Part shown: positions 52,780-63,815 of the stretch, piece by piece | How the letters are laid out: each line of letters opens with the position of its first letter | Numbering within the stretch: position 1 is the first letter of the stretch | Assembly: GCA_018806915.1 (NCBI GenBank) | Contig: JAGKQI010000090.1 | Location: 434,001-498,000, forward strand | Direction: 5' to 3' | DNA: 64,000 nt | From: Phytophthora colocasiae | Taxonomy: Eukaryota > Oomycota > Peronosporomycetes > Peronosporales > Peronosporaceae | Made by a program: the position numbers and the translations under genes | The notes under the pieces: model-generated | What the model saw: the letters and a program-made list of their open reading frames with translations, nothing else | Told to the model about the DNA's origin: nothing | Database searches by the model: none

Positions 52780-53621
52780 TTGTAGCCGACATTGAACATC
52801 GGACCAGGAATTCTAACATCCACATAATTAATTGTAACTAGACTAATACTGCTCTGTTTTGGGCACAAAAGCGCTCTATATATATCTTAGCGTCTTGTGA
52901 AGACGACAGTTACCTTAATAGGGAAAACTACGCTCCTCGCCGACTTCAAAATGGCGACCAAGCACGAGTATTCTTCGGGAGAGAAGGTGATGATTGTGAA
53001 CTGCTACGAGTATTTCAAAACCCTGAAGGCGCAGAAACTTTTGAAAGGTACCAGGACACGCCAACTGGTTGCGGATTGCTTGGGGTGTGCCCCCAGTACC
53101 GTAGCAAGCGTGGTCGACGAAAAAAAGCGGAATCCCGACACCAACTTTGAGGTCCGTAAGCTCTATCATGATTAACTGACATGTTAACAATTACCTTTAT
53201 AACTTAATATTCGTACAAAGCCTGCTGTTAGAATACTTAATATTCGTACAAAGCCTGCTGTTAAATTCTTTATAAATTGATTTACAATCCCTCTGGCACA
53301 CGTTCAAGTTCCAATTGCAAACACGAGATGAGACGTGGCAACATAGCTTCTTCGTTGCAACCACATGTTCTTCCGTCTACATGTACACCAATCGTATCTC
53401 GTCAATTGGTGCGCCTTTCCCCCGAATATTAGAGCGTTTTGAGTGGCCATTTTGAAGCACCGGTAGCTTCAAAACAACACGGAATTGGCTGAAAATAAGC
53501 ACAAAATCAGAATCTAAACACACGATTGCACCCTATATCTAAATGCTGCTATAGGTTTTCCTAGATTTAGTACCTGTTATGCCCCCCTAGATTCTGGTCC
53601 GATGTTCAATGTCGGCTACAA
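52780..53621. mobile_element. 842-bp Tc1/mariner-type deletion derivative
   Basis: TIRs begin TTGTAGCCGACATTGAACAT and run about 28 bp; TA duplicated at 52778-52779 and 53622-53623. Internal ORF keeps only the transposase DNA-binding part. Contains a 34-bp direct duplication (53202-53235 and 53236-53269, with the word ATTCGTACAAAGCC). Confidence 0.92.
52897..53175 (+). pseudogene. Mariner-type transposase N-terminal fragment
   Basis: 92 codons; the likely real start is ATG 52951 (MATKHEYSSGEKVMIVNCYEYF). The helix-turn-helix region VADCLGCAPSTVASVVDEKK is present; the DDE catalytic domain is missing. If expressed, it would be a DNA-binding fragment only. Confidence 0.55.
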
Positions 53622-54139
53622 TACCAGGCTACGCGTTCGCGCAGACGTTCGGCGCGTTTGTAGGCGCTGGGATGATCTACATCTACCAGTACCAGAACAT
53701 TATGGAGGAAGATCCGCACAAGTTGACTATGCAAGCCAATTTCGCGACGTATCCGAACGAGAAAATCTCCAATCTGACAGCGTTCTACAGTGAGGCGTTG
53801 GCTACGGGTTTGCTGCTATTGGCGATCTACGCTATCACTGATGAGCGTAACCGAGGAGCTGGTACTGTTGGCACTCCGTTCGCCTTCGCGATGCTCTTCA
53901 TGGGGCTGGGCATGGCATTTGGCATGAATACGGGATACGCCTTGAACCCAGCACGGGATTTTGGTCCGCGATTGCTGACATACTGCGCAGGCTTTGGTTC
54001 TAAGGTGTTTAGTGGTGATAGCTACTACTTTTGGATCCCTATCTTCGCACCAATGCTCGGTGGTGTACTTGGAGCTGGCGCGTACATTTTGCTGGTGCAA
54101 ATCCAGCACGACGTTGAAGAGGAGGAGGAGGAAGTGTAG

Positions 54140-54449
54140 AACTGGATAGAGGCAGGGGTCTGAATAAAAAATTTCAGTATCGATAAAATCAGTTTCTAAA
54201 AATAAAAAAACGGATTACTGGGATATTCACAAAAAATAAAATATGATATTTCTCGAAAATTGCAATACAATATAACATAAGTGCTTGCGCAAGACACAAT
54301 TGAACTGATGGACGTCCTAGAAGCCAGCTCTTTTGCGTTCATTATACTCCATACTGACTACCTTAAATCACTGGCCAACAGCGAATCCTTTTGCATGGTG
54401 ACCTTTTCATTCTCAAAAACTCCTAAACAGTGACGAACAAAGACATCTG
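54140..54449. other. AT-rich spacer after aquaporin 3
   Basis: No gene. A-runs and AATAAA-like words around 54160-54240 could serve polyadenylation of member 3. Confidence 0.4.
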
Positions 54450-54830
54450 CGCCTACTTCTACGAGAACCTTGGTCATGGCCTCTATCGGTGTAAGCATTG
54501 TGGCTCCGAGCGCAAGCAAATCGCCAATACTGGATACTCCAGCAGTCGGGCACCTGGCTAACAAGCACGACGGCTTCAAGGACCTATACGCAGCAACGCT
54601 GTCTTCCAAGGACAGTACCCTCCGGGATTTTGGGTTCGTGTCTGAAGAGACGTCTCATCGCTTCCAGTGGATGAGATGGGTCGTCGAGCGGAATATGCCG
54701 CTGTCGGAAGTCGACAACGAGCTGACACGCTCGATGTCTAGATGGAGGTCAGTGTCGTCACGTGTGCTTCTTAACTCTATGCGTGATGTAGCCAAGAAGG
54801 TGGGCAAGTCGCTCGAGAAGGCGCTGGGCA
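54450..54830 (+). pseudogene. hAT-like transposase N-terminal fragment
   Basis: The frame contains TLSSKDSTLRDFGF, then HRFQWMRWVVERNMPLSEVDNELTRSMSRWRSVSSRVLLNSMRDVAKKVGK. The pattern (W..WVV..N.P.SEVDN..TR...., then a helical segment) resembles the region after the BED finger in oomycete hAT transposases. The RNase-H-like catalytic part is missing; downstream sequence is Leu-rich noise. Moderate confidence. Confidence 0.45.
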
Positions 54831-54988
54831 GCTGTTTCGCGATATTGCAGTTATTGCGGCCGCTTTTATTATTGCAGCGTGTTGTATTGAGATTATTACT
54901 ACTGCAGCAACTACAGCCAATTCCGTGTAATACTGAATTGGACAAGGCCTGGATAGAGGTAGCATTTATCGGGCCAGCTCTCTTCTAG

Positions 54989-55329
54989 ATAGTATTTTGG
55001 ATTTAAAAAATGTTTTCCGTATTGATGTTTGCTTTTCTAAAAAGATATGATGAAGGTGTTTGCTCTACAGATACAGATTTCAAGCACCACCTGTAGAACA
55101 CCTGCCATGTGCCACTTGTTGTTGAATAGAGGAAGTTCCAGCTGTCAAAACTTTCCATAAGAACGGCCCCGTATCACCGCGTAAAGCTGGCGAGCTCCAC
55201 GTAGATCATCACATGTTGAGGTGTCGCTAATGATGAGCTTCTCGACAAAAAACTCCTGTTCTCACTGTGTTTTGGGTCTAAAGTCCCTCATTATTCATTT
55301 CTCCATCACCAAACAACACCAGCATCGCC
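54989..55329. promoter_or_regulatory. Promoter region of aquaporin 4
   Basis: No gene. CCTCATTATTCATTTC at 55286-55301 closely matches the oomycete Inr plus FPR (CTCATT.. then CAWTTT), about 30 bp before the ATG. Confidence 0.6.
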
Positions 55330-56340
55330 ATGGAGGAAGCAAGCTTCGTGCAGAGTGGGGATATCTTTTCCCTCACCGATAAATCCGGCTACCAGTTTCC
55401 GTACTACACCACCAAGTCGGGAGGAGCACCCGGAGCAGGGGCAAACGTCGGATACCGTCGACGGGTGCCTCGGTCGTACTCCACCCATTCCGTGCTGCAC
55501 GAAACTAACCGCAGTCATGTGTACATTGCCCCCAGTGCTCGAGAACATATCCCGTTCGTAACCAAGAGCGTCCACATGCGCGAATGTCTTGCCGAATTCC
55601 TAGGAACGCTTGTGTTCCTCTGCTTCGGAATCGGTGTGAACAACCAGGTGAACCTCTCAGACGACGCCAACGGGACGTGGCTGAGCGTTAACATGTGCTG
55701 GGGCATCGGCGTGCTCATCGGAGTCTACGTCGCCGAAGGTATCAGTGGTGCGCACTTGAACACTGCTGTTACGTTCACTCACGCTGTGTTTGGCCGCTTG
55801 CCATGGTGGAAAGTACCCGGTTACGCTGCTGCTCAAACGATGGGGGCGTTTTGTGCCTCTGCTTTAGTCTATGTGCTGCACTACCAGCGTCTGATGGAGC
55901 AGGACCCGAACGGAATGACCACACAAGGGAACTTCGCCACCTATCCAAAGGACAACATCTCCAACCTCACTGCTTTTTACAGCGAAACACTAGGAACAGC
56001 ACTACTGTTGATGGCCATCTACGCTATCACGGACGAGCGGAACCGAGGTGCAGGCCCCGTTGGTACTCCCTTTGCGTTCGCGTTGCTCTTTATGGCTCTA
56101 GGTATGGCTCTTGGGATGAACACTGGTTACGCGTTGAACCCGGCTCGGGACTTCGGCCCTCGCCTCTTCACTCTCCTTGCTGGGTACGGTCCTAAGGTTT
56201 TTACCGCCAACGCTCACTACTTCTGGGTGCCGATCATTGGTCCACTTGTCGGCGGTGTTATGGGCGCTGGAGCGTATTTCTTCGTTGTGCAGCTACAGGA
56301 AGATGCCGAGAAGGGAGATAGCGAGAGCTCGGTTCTTTAA
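55330..56340 (+). CDS. Aquaglyceroporin-type MIP channel (cluster member 4)
   Basis: Intronless, intact, 336 residues. About 85 hydrophilic N-terminal residues with HETNRSH (58-64), then six spans. Pore boxes N-T-A at 144-146 (SGAHLNTAVT) and N-P-A at 270-272 followed by Arg 273 and Asp 274, the pattern of glycerol-permeable MIPs. The ATG context ATCGCCATGG matches that of member 3 and the promoter word lies 30 bp upstream. Closest relative in the window is member 3 (same start, same spacing). Expected in the plasma or vesicle membrane. Confidence 0.95.
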   Translation: MEEASFVQSGDIFSLTDKSGYQFPYYTTKSGGAPGAGANVGYRRRVPRSYSTHSVLHETNRSHVYIAPSAREHIPFVTKSVHMRECLAEFLGTLVFLCFGIGVNNQVNLSDDANGTWLSVNMCWGIGVLIGVYVAEGISGAHLNTAVTFTHAVFGRLPWWKVPGYAAAQTMGAFCASALVYVLHYQRLMEQDPNGMTTQGNFATYPKDNISNLTAFYSETLGTALLLMAIYAITDERNRGAGPVGTPFAFALLFMALGMALGMNTGYALNPARDFGPRLFTLLAGYGPKVFTANAHYFWVPIIGPLVGGVMGAGAYFFVVQLQEDAEKGDSESSVL

Positions 56341-56993
56341 GTAAATACATACAATTGTGGGATTACCTTACTGCTATCCTATACTGTACGGTGAAGTCTC
56401 GGGGCGTGTGATGACGCAGAGACAGATACTTTTTTCAACAGGAATAGAAATATCTGGACTGGATATACCGCGATACAGAGTAGAACCATCTTTGCAGTCT
56501 CTGGGGTAGAACGAGCGCAATCTGCACACGCTGTGCGACGATGATACCGTCTTCGTCCTTAACGTCGGCGATGCCGTATTGCAACAGCCCTAGATGGACG
56601 TCGAGCATTTGTGAAGAGCTTGAAAGATGAGGGAAGCTAGAGGATATGAAGAAAGTGAGTAAGATATCGCCATCGCGACCGGAAGAAGCATCGGGCGGTT
56701 AATCTTGCCTGAGTCGCTCGAGATTGAGGAATGCGCTGATACATCGTTTCCAGGGCTCCGTGGTAAGGACACGATTGTTCGTGTCCTTACTACAGTATAC
56801 GCCGGGAGTAGGTAACTAACCGGAAACAAAAATGGTGTGTCACATAAATAAACCTGCCATGACGGTTAACCCTTTTTAAATAATGATTCTTTGACGGAAT
56901 CCGTCGGACATTCGTCGTCGGACAGCTGGATTCTCTATGACATATCATAGTTTATGTGAGTGTGTGATTGTTTACAAGGTGTATTCACAAGCT
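56341..56993. other. Spacer between aquaporin 4 and the Crypton
   Basis: No gene. A 12-bp perfect hairpin (56763-56790, GTAAGGACACGA with 4-nt loop) is present; the Crypton left end is probably in the last 150 bp but I cannot fix it. Confidence 0.45.
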
Positions 56994-59086
56994 TCACTTC
57001 TTCTTCTTCGGTTGTCGAAGGAGCTTCGCAATGGTAGACCAGCTGAGCTGCCCTCTACGTCTTTTACGGGATCGCTCTGTCCTGGACTCAACAGCAACAC
57101 TATCTGCGCACGCTAGGTAAACATTAGTGACATCTTCGATACTTTGACTGCGTTGGAGCAGATTCTTTGATGCTGCATCGCGCTCCAGTTTCTTCATCAC
57201 AAACCGAAGGTCACTCAAACGCCTTTGCTGCTTTCTGTCGGGCATATCGCGACCGTCAAGCAGACGAAACGGAGGCCATTGCTTGACTTTATTGCCACAT
57301 CTCCACAGTATCCACACCTGGCGTGTGGAGCAGTCCGGCACCTGAAAATCGGCAGGAACGCGCCGGAATTGTCCGCCCCAGAAATGAGTCAGCATGCGTT
57401 CGTTGTCTTGAATATCAGTAGTCACATCTGGTGTTTGCTGTACTGGACTTGTTAGTCGCTGTACAAGATCATTTACTCCCGTTTCTTGCAGACAGGATCT
57501 GATAGCATCATTGAGGCCATCATACGTAACAGTACCAGCGCCAATTGCTCGAGCTTCCAGTTCGCCTACAATATCCTTTACAGTTTCGACCCTGGTTGAT
57601 TCAATTTTGGATAACGCCTCTACCAAGCTCTGCTTTAGCCACTTCATCTCACACAATACTGACACATGCGGGGGTATTCCAGTTGGACGAATTCGAGAAT
57701 TACCACTTCCATCTCCAGTTTTAACTCGTTCAAACAAGTGAAGTTGAAGTTCTGGGTCTTGGAAAAGTGGACACTCAAATAATTGGTGTTCAGGTGGCAG
57801 TGTCTTCTTCAGATAAGAGTAGTGATAGACGAGCGAAGCTAAGCAGTACTCTGCGACGAATTCCAGTCTTTCTGGTATACCAGGAAACATCAACTGAACT
57901 CCTGTTTTCACACATTTCTCGTGATACTCAAAGTGTGGAGCTAATATAGAGAATTGAGCGCTCTCTGTAGGCAGACCAGCAACCGTGCGTCCAACGTGCA
58001 TATCCCCGGCTGCCTCGTAACGAAGATATGTGTTCTGCACACCTCCCAGTGACCACCCTGCTCGCAAATGAACCGCTGTCGATGATGGACACGCCGTCGA
58101 ACCGGACGAGCAGAATGTAGCTGCACCTTTTCGCATGGAATGAGTGCCTAACTCTGTAGCTTTAAGTCCTTGGCGGCTTAGCTCAGCAACGACATCCTCC
58201 TGTGACAGAATCCGCTGCAGTGACTTGCGAAAGCGCTCGTACTGGTTGTTACCAGGAAATAGTAAGTCTGTCCCATCAAAATCTGTGCATGACCAAAAGA
58301 TCCCCAACGCTAGAATAGGGCAAATTTCTGGTCGCAGAGGGTTAGCATATACGTGACGCGGATCACGAGGGCGATCACCACCTTGATCGTTTTTCATATG
58401 GGCAAAGTAAATCTGCAAAGCGTCACCGCGCCATTCCATATGAGAGTGCCGAATACCAAATGCATTAGACGACCGGCACATTAAATTCCACGCGATCACC
58501 ATGTACGTATGCGAGAAAGTCATCTCTTTTGCCGGGTGAGCAAGCATCTTTTCACAGAGAAACGTGTATAAATCAAACATCAGCGGGTCTTTGCCTGTCT
58601 TGACGTCACCAATGCCGTTTCCCACGTCTTTAGCCAGCTTGTTTTTAGACCTTTGAAGTGGTTAGTCAGCTCCGACTCCAGCGTTTTAGTCATGGTAAAT
58701 TCAAAATCACGGTAGAGGTTGAACAATGCTGCCCTATGTGTGTTGAACGCTGAGTAGCTGAGCGGACCGCCGTCTCTACGTTTCAATGTCACCAGCCACA
58801 TGACGAAATCTTGTGCCTGGAGGTTCGCAAAATCCAATGGTGGTGTAGTGCGATCATGAGCGATCTTCTCCTTCACACGAGCGCGAACTTGCTGTTCTGT
58901 TTTGTCCTGCACACCACCGATCTTCTCGATGAACGCAGCAGAGACGTAGGGCTTCTTGCTTAGTGCAGCCCACGCGATAAATCGACTATAGGAGTTCAGA
59001 TATGTCGTTCGTGAACGTGGATTCACGGTGTTCTCACGAATTTCACAGACTTCTCTCCGTAGCTTGTCCCAATCATAGCCCTCCAT
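56994..59086 (-). pseudogene. Crypton-type tyrosine recombinase with one frameshift
   Basis: N-terminal frame 59086-about 58640 (MEGYDWDKLRREVCE, SRTTYLNSYSRFIAWA, FVMWLVTLKRRDGGPLSYSAFNTHRAALFNLY) and main frame to 56994 join by adding one A in a poly-A run near 58650 (FKGL-K-NKLAKDVGNGIGD). The recombinase part has the Arg of NLMCRSSNAF, HSMRKGAATF (His-x-x-Arg), a following W in RAGWSLGG and the Tyr in NTYLRYE, the R-H-R-Y set of tyrosine recombinases. The C-terminal part (TRQVWILWRCGNKVKQWPPFRLL...) is a GCR1_C-like DNA-binding domain, as in Crypton elements. About 690 residues in total. Cryptons have no TIRs, so the boundaries are open. The single slip is either a recent lesion or an assembly error. 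Confidence 0.88.
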
Positions 59087-60980
59087 TCTAGTTGTACACT
59101 TGTCCGACGTTTGAGGGGAGAACCGTACTTTGCGTTGTGAGCCTCACATTCAGATAGGAAAACGAAAATCGCTTTTTCAGAAAATGTCAGACAGAATGTC
59201 CGACGCGAACCAACACGATGGGTACAATGTCCCACAGATTTTGGGGAATGATGGGTGACCTGGTCCAGGTCATCTACATTGTAGTGCAGCACCAGTGGTT
59301 TGATTCTCGTGCCAGGACACTGTAGACCTCTGGAGTATGTACCAGTGTTCGGGAAGGCTAACCTCTCATTGAAACTGGATATGACTCATATCCAGTCGAG
59401 GACACATGCAAAGCAAGCCGTACTATGTAGAACCCTTGTTCGCACAGTTTTCCGTGTCACTTTGAAGAGCTCCTGTGATTCGATGAATATCTAATGCAAC
59501 AAGCCGGACGACGCAATGTGTAACTTACAAAGCTTACACTGTAAGCTCTGTAAGCTCTGGGGTGTGAGCGCACTTGAAGTCTGTCCGTACTGCACGGGTC
59601 GTTCATGAAGGGTAAAACCAACTAGCAGCCCTTGTGGCTCCACTTCAAAATGAAACAAGCGATGGATACCAAGGCTGGAGCAGCACTCATCGTCAATCTA
59701 AACTTCATGCGGCGTGCGTCATGTCGTCTCCTGCACCTTGTTTGACAGCACAAAAACACTGGTCCATAGTGGGACTGTGTGTGAAAATTAGACTTGTCGT
59801 TTGTATGCCCGAAGTTGAAGACCCGATCCTGAAGCTGTGAGCGGGGCGCTTCAGAACGCTCCAAGCGGAAGCGCATCCCAGCCAAGATGTACAGCCATAA
59901 GCTGAAGTAAAAGCCTCTGACTTCGGCCTTATGACCAACAAGTTGTTACATGTTGTTGGCAACAACATGTAGCTCAGCGCTTTTTAATAGAACTTAATTC
60001 GTCTCTTAATTTGCAAGGCGTCTAACGCATGCGCGTGGTTGCACCTTGCATCCCTTGTGTGTACGCACCGGCTCACCTCGTGAACCTTGAAGTTGGAGAG
60101 GATTTCACTCGAATACATCGGGTCTGTCCCGGCCCTTGCTGGTCACTCGTTGTCGGATACGAGTCAGCATTTGCACCCGTTCGCGATCATCCACTGGAAA
60201 TGGAGCTGCACTGGTTGGTGCGCAATATCACTGCGCTTGAACTTAGATACTACCGACTAACTGCAGGCTGCTTCGATGATGTTACCTACACTGCTTGGAG
60301 ACGATAATGAAATCAACGACCCGGGTGCCTACCGGATCTGTGCTCCTTTAGCCTTGTCAAGTGTTTAATTCACGACGTGTTTTGCTTCTGGTTGACTCAG
60401 TGGCAGTTGGCCCTGGCTCCTGGAATATCGTCTTGAAACTGGAGCGATTGAGAGCCATTCCTCCCTCTTCACGATCGTCAATTGTTACTTTTCGGCGACC
60501 TTCGAGGTCATTTCTGCTCTGAATGGGACTACGTAAAAGCATCAATTTCGCCACGGGGTACATGTGCATGTACATCGAAATACGTTTGGAGTAGCTGTCC
60601 TACTAGGAAACACCGATCCAAAACTGCAGGCTTTCCAGTATTTCACATGTACTCGAAAGTCTTGCTTTGATATTGAAGACTACACATACACCAAATTGGT
60701 CTTCCTGCCCACTAACAGTTTACGGTCCCTCGCACTGTCGCTGCTCGACACGCAAGCTGAAGCTCCTGATGAGTTCCGTCAAGACAAGCCAAGAGTGGTC
60801 CCTTGAACTTGTTCAAAAGCCCTCGCGCCAGGCATCCGGTTCATATTCATCTTCCGCCACTCTCGCCAGCAAGAAGAGACCTCGGCAGAATGATGGCAAC
60901 ACGCAGGTTGTCTGGACTCGACAGGAACTGTTCATTCTCATTTTTGACGCCTTACGAGCACTTCCACCGCCTACACCACG
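59087..60980. other. Region without a firm gene, aquaporin 5 upstream
   Basis: Two unassigned plus-strand frames: 60029-60307 (MRVVAPCIPCVYAPAHLVNLEVGEDF... 92 codons) and 60564-60806 (FGVAVLLGNTDPKLQAFQYFTCTRKSCFDIEDYTYTK...). They might be remnants of one gene but I recognise neither. Small palindromes lie at 59378-59398 and 59950-59971. Confidence 0.4.
60930..60945 (+). promoter_or_regulatory. Inr/FPR-like core promoter of aquaporin 5
   Basis: GTTCATTCTCATTTTT matches the oomycete initiator plus flanking promoter element, about 35 bp before the ATG at 60981. Confidence 0.65.
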
Positions 60981-61910
60981 ATGGCTCCGTTCCCTTCCAA
61001 CCCAACCCCGAACGTAGCGTCGGCCAACCAAGTGCCACAGCCTTTCGAAGACCTCGAAGGCAAGCACGAGGCCAGTTACATCGATATGCCTACGACCCCC
61101 AAAGCCAACCCCGCAGATGCCAAACTCGCTAGTTTGTCCCGTTTCGCCGTACAGAGTGTGCATCTTCGCGAGTGCTTCGCCGAGTTCCTCGGTACCTTCG
61201 TCATGATCCTCTTCGGCATGGGCGTGAACAACCAGGTGACCAATTCCGAGGAGAAGAACGGCACGTGGCTCAGTATCAACATGTGCTGGGGTGTCGGCGT
61301 CTTGATCGGAGTTTACTGCACGGAAGGAATCAGTGGCGCCCATTTAAACACGGCCGTGACAATGGCGCACTGTGTTTATGGTCGTCTGCCGTGGTGGAAG
61401 GCACCGGGTTACATGATCTCGCAGGTCTTGGGCGCTTTCTGTGGTGCGTTTGTGATTTGGGTCATGCAGTGGCAGAACCTGAACGCTATTGACCCGAACC
61501 GAGAGACGACTCAGAGCAGCTTCTCCACTTACCCAAGTGACAACATCTCGAACTACACTGCCTTCTACACGGAGGTGGTCGGTACGGCCATGCTGTTGCT
61601 CGGTATCTACGCTATCACGGACCAGCGCAACCGTCCAGCCGGTCCCGTTGGTGCTCCGTTCGCCTTTTGCTTGTTGATCATGGCTCTCGGCATGTGTATC
61701 GGTATGAACACAGGCTATGCCATTAACCCGGCGCGTGACTTCGGTCCTCGTCTCTTCACGAGTATCGCTGGCTGGGGCTCCAAGGTCTTCACTTTGCGTG
61801 ATCACTACTTCTGGATCCCTATTGTGGGCCCTTTGGTCGGTGGAGTCATTGGCGCTGGTGTGTACGTTGGACTCGTGGAGATCCACCACCCGCGCCAGAC
61901 GCTGCCTTAA
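60981..61910 (+). CDS. Aquaglyceroporin-type MIP channel (cluster member 5)
   Basis: Intronless, intact, 309 residues. Shorter N-terminal tail (about 55 residues) without the TNRS motif. Six spans; boxes SGAHLNTAVTMAHCVYG (N-T-A) and GYAINPARDFGPRLF (N-P-A-R-D). Strong codon bias toward C-ending codons and a good Inr upstream suggest an expressed gene. Separated from member 4 by the Crypton. Confidence 0.95.
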   Translation: MAPFPSNPTPNVASANQVPQPFEDLEGKHEASYIDMPTTPKANPADAKLASLSRFAVQSVHLRECFAEFLGTFVMILFGMGVNNQVTNSEEKNGTWLSINMCWGVGVLIGVYCTEGISGAHLNTAVTMAHCVYGRLPWWKAPGYMISQVLGAFCGAFVIWVMQWQNLNAIDPNRETTQSSFSTYPSDNISNYTAFYTEVVGTAMLLLGIYAITDQRNRPAGPVGAPFAFCLLIMALGMCIGMNTGYAINPARDFGPRLFTSIAGWGSKVFTLRDHYFWIPIVGPLVGGVIGAGVYVGLVEIHHPRQTLP

Positions 61911-63815
61911 AGATGCTCGTTACCGTCTAAGGTAAATCATCAATTTAGGGCCATCAATCATTTTAAGGCCGTATTTTAACTGCCAATCACGTGAAGTTTT
62001 TCACAGAGCAAGTACTTTATTGGCTAAAACACACTAAATACGAATACCTTCAAAAATTAAATTTACAAATTTAATTTTTGACTCATAACTCAGGCGATGA
62101 CAGATCAGTCGCCTACCTGGTTGGCGGCGAGCTTATTGAGGGCCCATTATGGGAGCAGGGTTGTCGCGGGTTCAAGTCCCGTTAATTCTCCGCACTGATT
62201 TGGTAAGTAAAGCATCTATTCAACCTCACTGTGCAAGACACTCGACTAACATTTTGTTGTTTAGAATACAGCTAATATGCGCTACATGTACTCTTCTACA
62301 CCTTTACCTGCAGTTTTAGTAACAGCTTTCTTAGACGCTTGGTTTTTTGCTGCCAGCCCCAGCAAGTTCCTTGAGCACTTCATGGGTAAACAGCCTCACC
62401 CCAACTGCGACTCGTTTACGCTTTGTCGCTTCTTCGTGGCCAGCCACTTGACTGTTTGTCCTCCGTAAGTTAATTTCCGTCGAAACTTGATCACAAGTAT
62501 AAATATAAAAGGTGAGGGTGGAATAACCCAAACCTCAAACGGTCACAAAAATGACACTCACTCAGCGCTTTCAATACTGAAAGCAAGACTAAATTAGGCC
62601 GTAAACTGATTAAGTCGATTTTTTTCTTCTCCACGGGCATGAGCTTAATTTCATTAGTCTGCTACTACAAAAAATCGAGAAAAAATCTCTGGTTTGCGAA
62701 GTTTCAGAAACTGTCTCACTTTTTGTCAACGCATAAGTAGATGCCGAGTAATTCGAGCATCTTTTATCTCGGCCCATATTTGATTTTTTACCTTACGAGA
62801 AATCGCGGAAGTCCAAGCGAAGTAGTAAGTGGTCGTGCTTTCAATCGTAGCTTCATAAAATAACTACCTACAGTATATACTAGTAGTACTATGCGTCCAT
62901 GTCAATCTACTGTACTCCTAGACACTTGTGCTTGATGTCGCTAAAGCAACAATGATCCTGTGTTGGATCCTATGATTCCGAGAACTAGCTGGGCCAAACG
63001 CTGCTATGCTGTGTGAGCATTCAACGACGCAAACTACATCGTGTTGAGAGGAGCTCAGTTTGAGCTGATGGTCACCGCACAAAATTCATCCAAGCTACAA
63101 CCCAACACAGGTCAAGTGATGCGATACGCGGTGTCTTTGCAACAAAATCTCCGCCAAGTCTCCAAGCTTTGGCCAACTCGAGCTCTCGGCGTCCTAGATT
63201 GCCCTCAAGATGTAGTCTTATGTTAAAGCTTCGACTTGATTCAGTTGCATTACAGGTAAATCTTCACGTTTAACAAGGATTTTACGGTAGGAAGCATGGG
63301 GGTGTCGACTTCAATTCAGATGGCACACTGGACATCACTTTGTCAAGCTCGGTGTCAGTGACTCTGCCACCTTCTACTGTAAAGAAGGTTTAATCTACAC
63401 TACATCTCCATCCTAGTTTGCGCCGTACTAAAGGCCAAGAATCCCATACCGAATCCAGCAGAGACGCAGACCTTAATCTGCTGGAGACGTTTGATGAGAC
63501 AGGGGCAGTTGACCGCTTCTTTGCTCCACCACTCCACAGCATGAGGAGAGGCGTTACTGCAACCATAGTACGACAATACAACAACCCGTAAAACAACCTT
63601 ACAAGCTAAAAGCAACCACATCACCAGGTAAGGAATAATAACTTACACGAACACGTCGTCGTTGTCACCAATTCACTTCATATATTACGCTGCAGAGTCT
63701 AAAAATAGACATGTGTAAGTCACATACAATAGGGTATACCACACTATATTTAGTGTGCTACATAACTACATGTGGTACACACATTGAACACTTGGCGATT
63801 TTCAGAGCGAACGAC
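61911..63815. other. Gene-poor stretch
   Basis: No firm gene. A plus frame 63041-63226 (RGAQFELMVTAQNSSKLQPNTGQVMRYAVSLQQNL...) and a minus frame 63400-63624 are unassigned. AT-rich palindromes occur around 62055-62080 and 63745-63765. Confidence 0.45.
62160..62194 (+). other. tRNA-like B-box segment
   Basis: GCGGGTTCAAGTCCCG has the form of a tRNA T-arm (B box GGTTCAAGTCC). I could not fold a convincing full tRNA around it: the expected acceptor partner is missing. Possibly a tRNA-derived SINE remnant. Confidence 0.3.

Larger units (their letters stand above)
52243..54139 (+). pseudogene. Aquaporin cluster member 3, split by a mariner derivative
   Basis: The 5' part 52243-52779 (MEEPSFVNSGQYVSDLIE..., HQTNRSQ, SGAHLNTAVTFTHAMFGRIPWWKL) and the 3' part 53624-54139 (PGYAFAQTFGAF... 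GYALNPARDFGPRLLTYC... ending in a Glu run) join in frame if the element and one TA are removed (WWK-L-PGY). First box is N-T-A, second N-P-A-R-D. ATG 52243 is chosen because the intact member 4 begins with the same MEE.SFV. No other lesion seen, so the loss is recent. Readthrough would end at TAG just inside the insert. Confidence 0.92.

Noticed and set aside
60813..61343. 176-codon minus-strand ORF
   Set aside because: Antisense shadow of aquaporin 5; no family features.
62100..62200. Possible tRNA gene
   Set aside because: Only the T-arm/B-box is convincing; acceptor and D arms do not pair.
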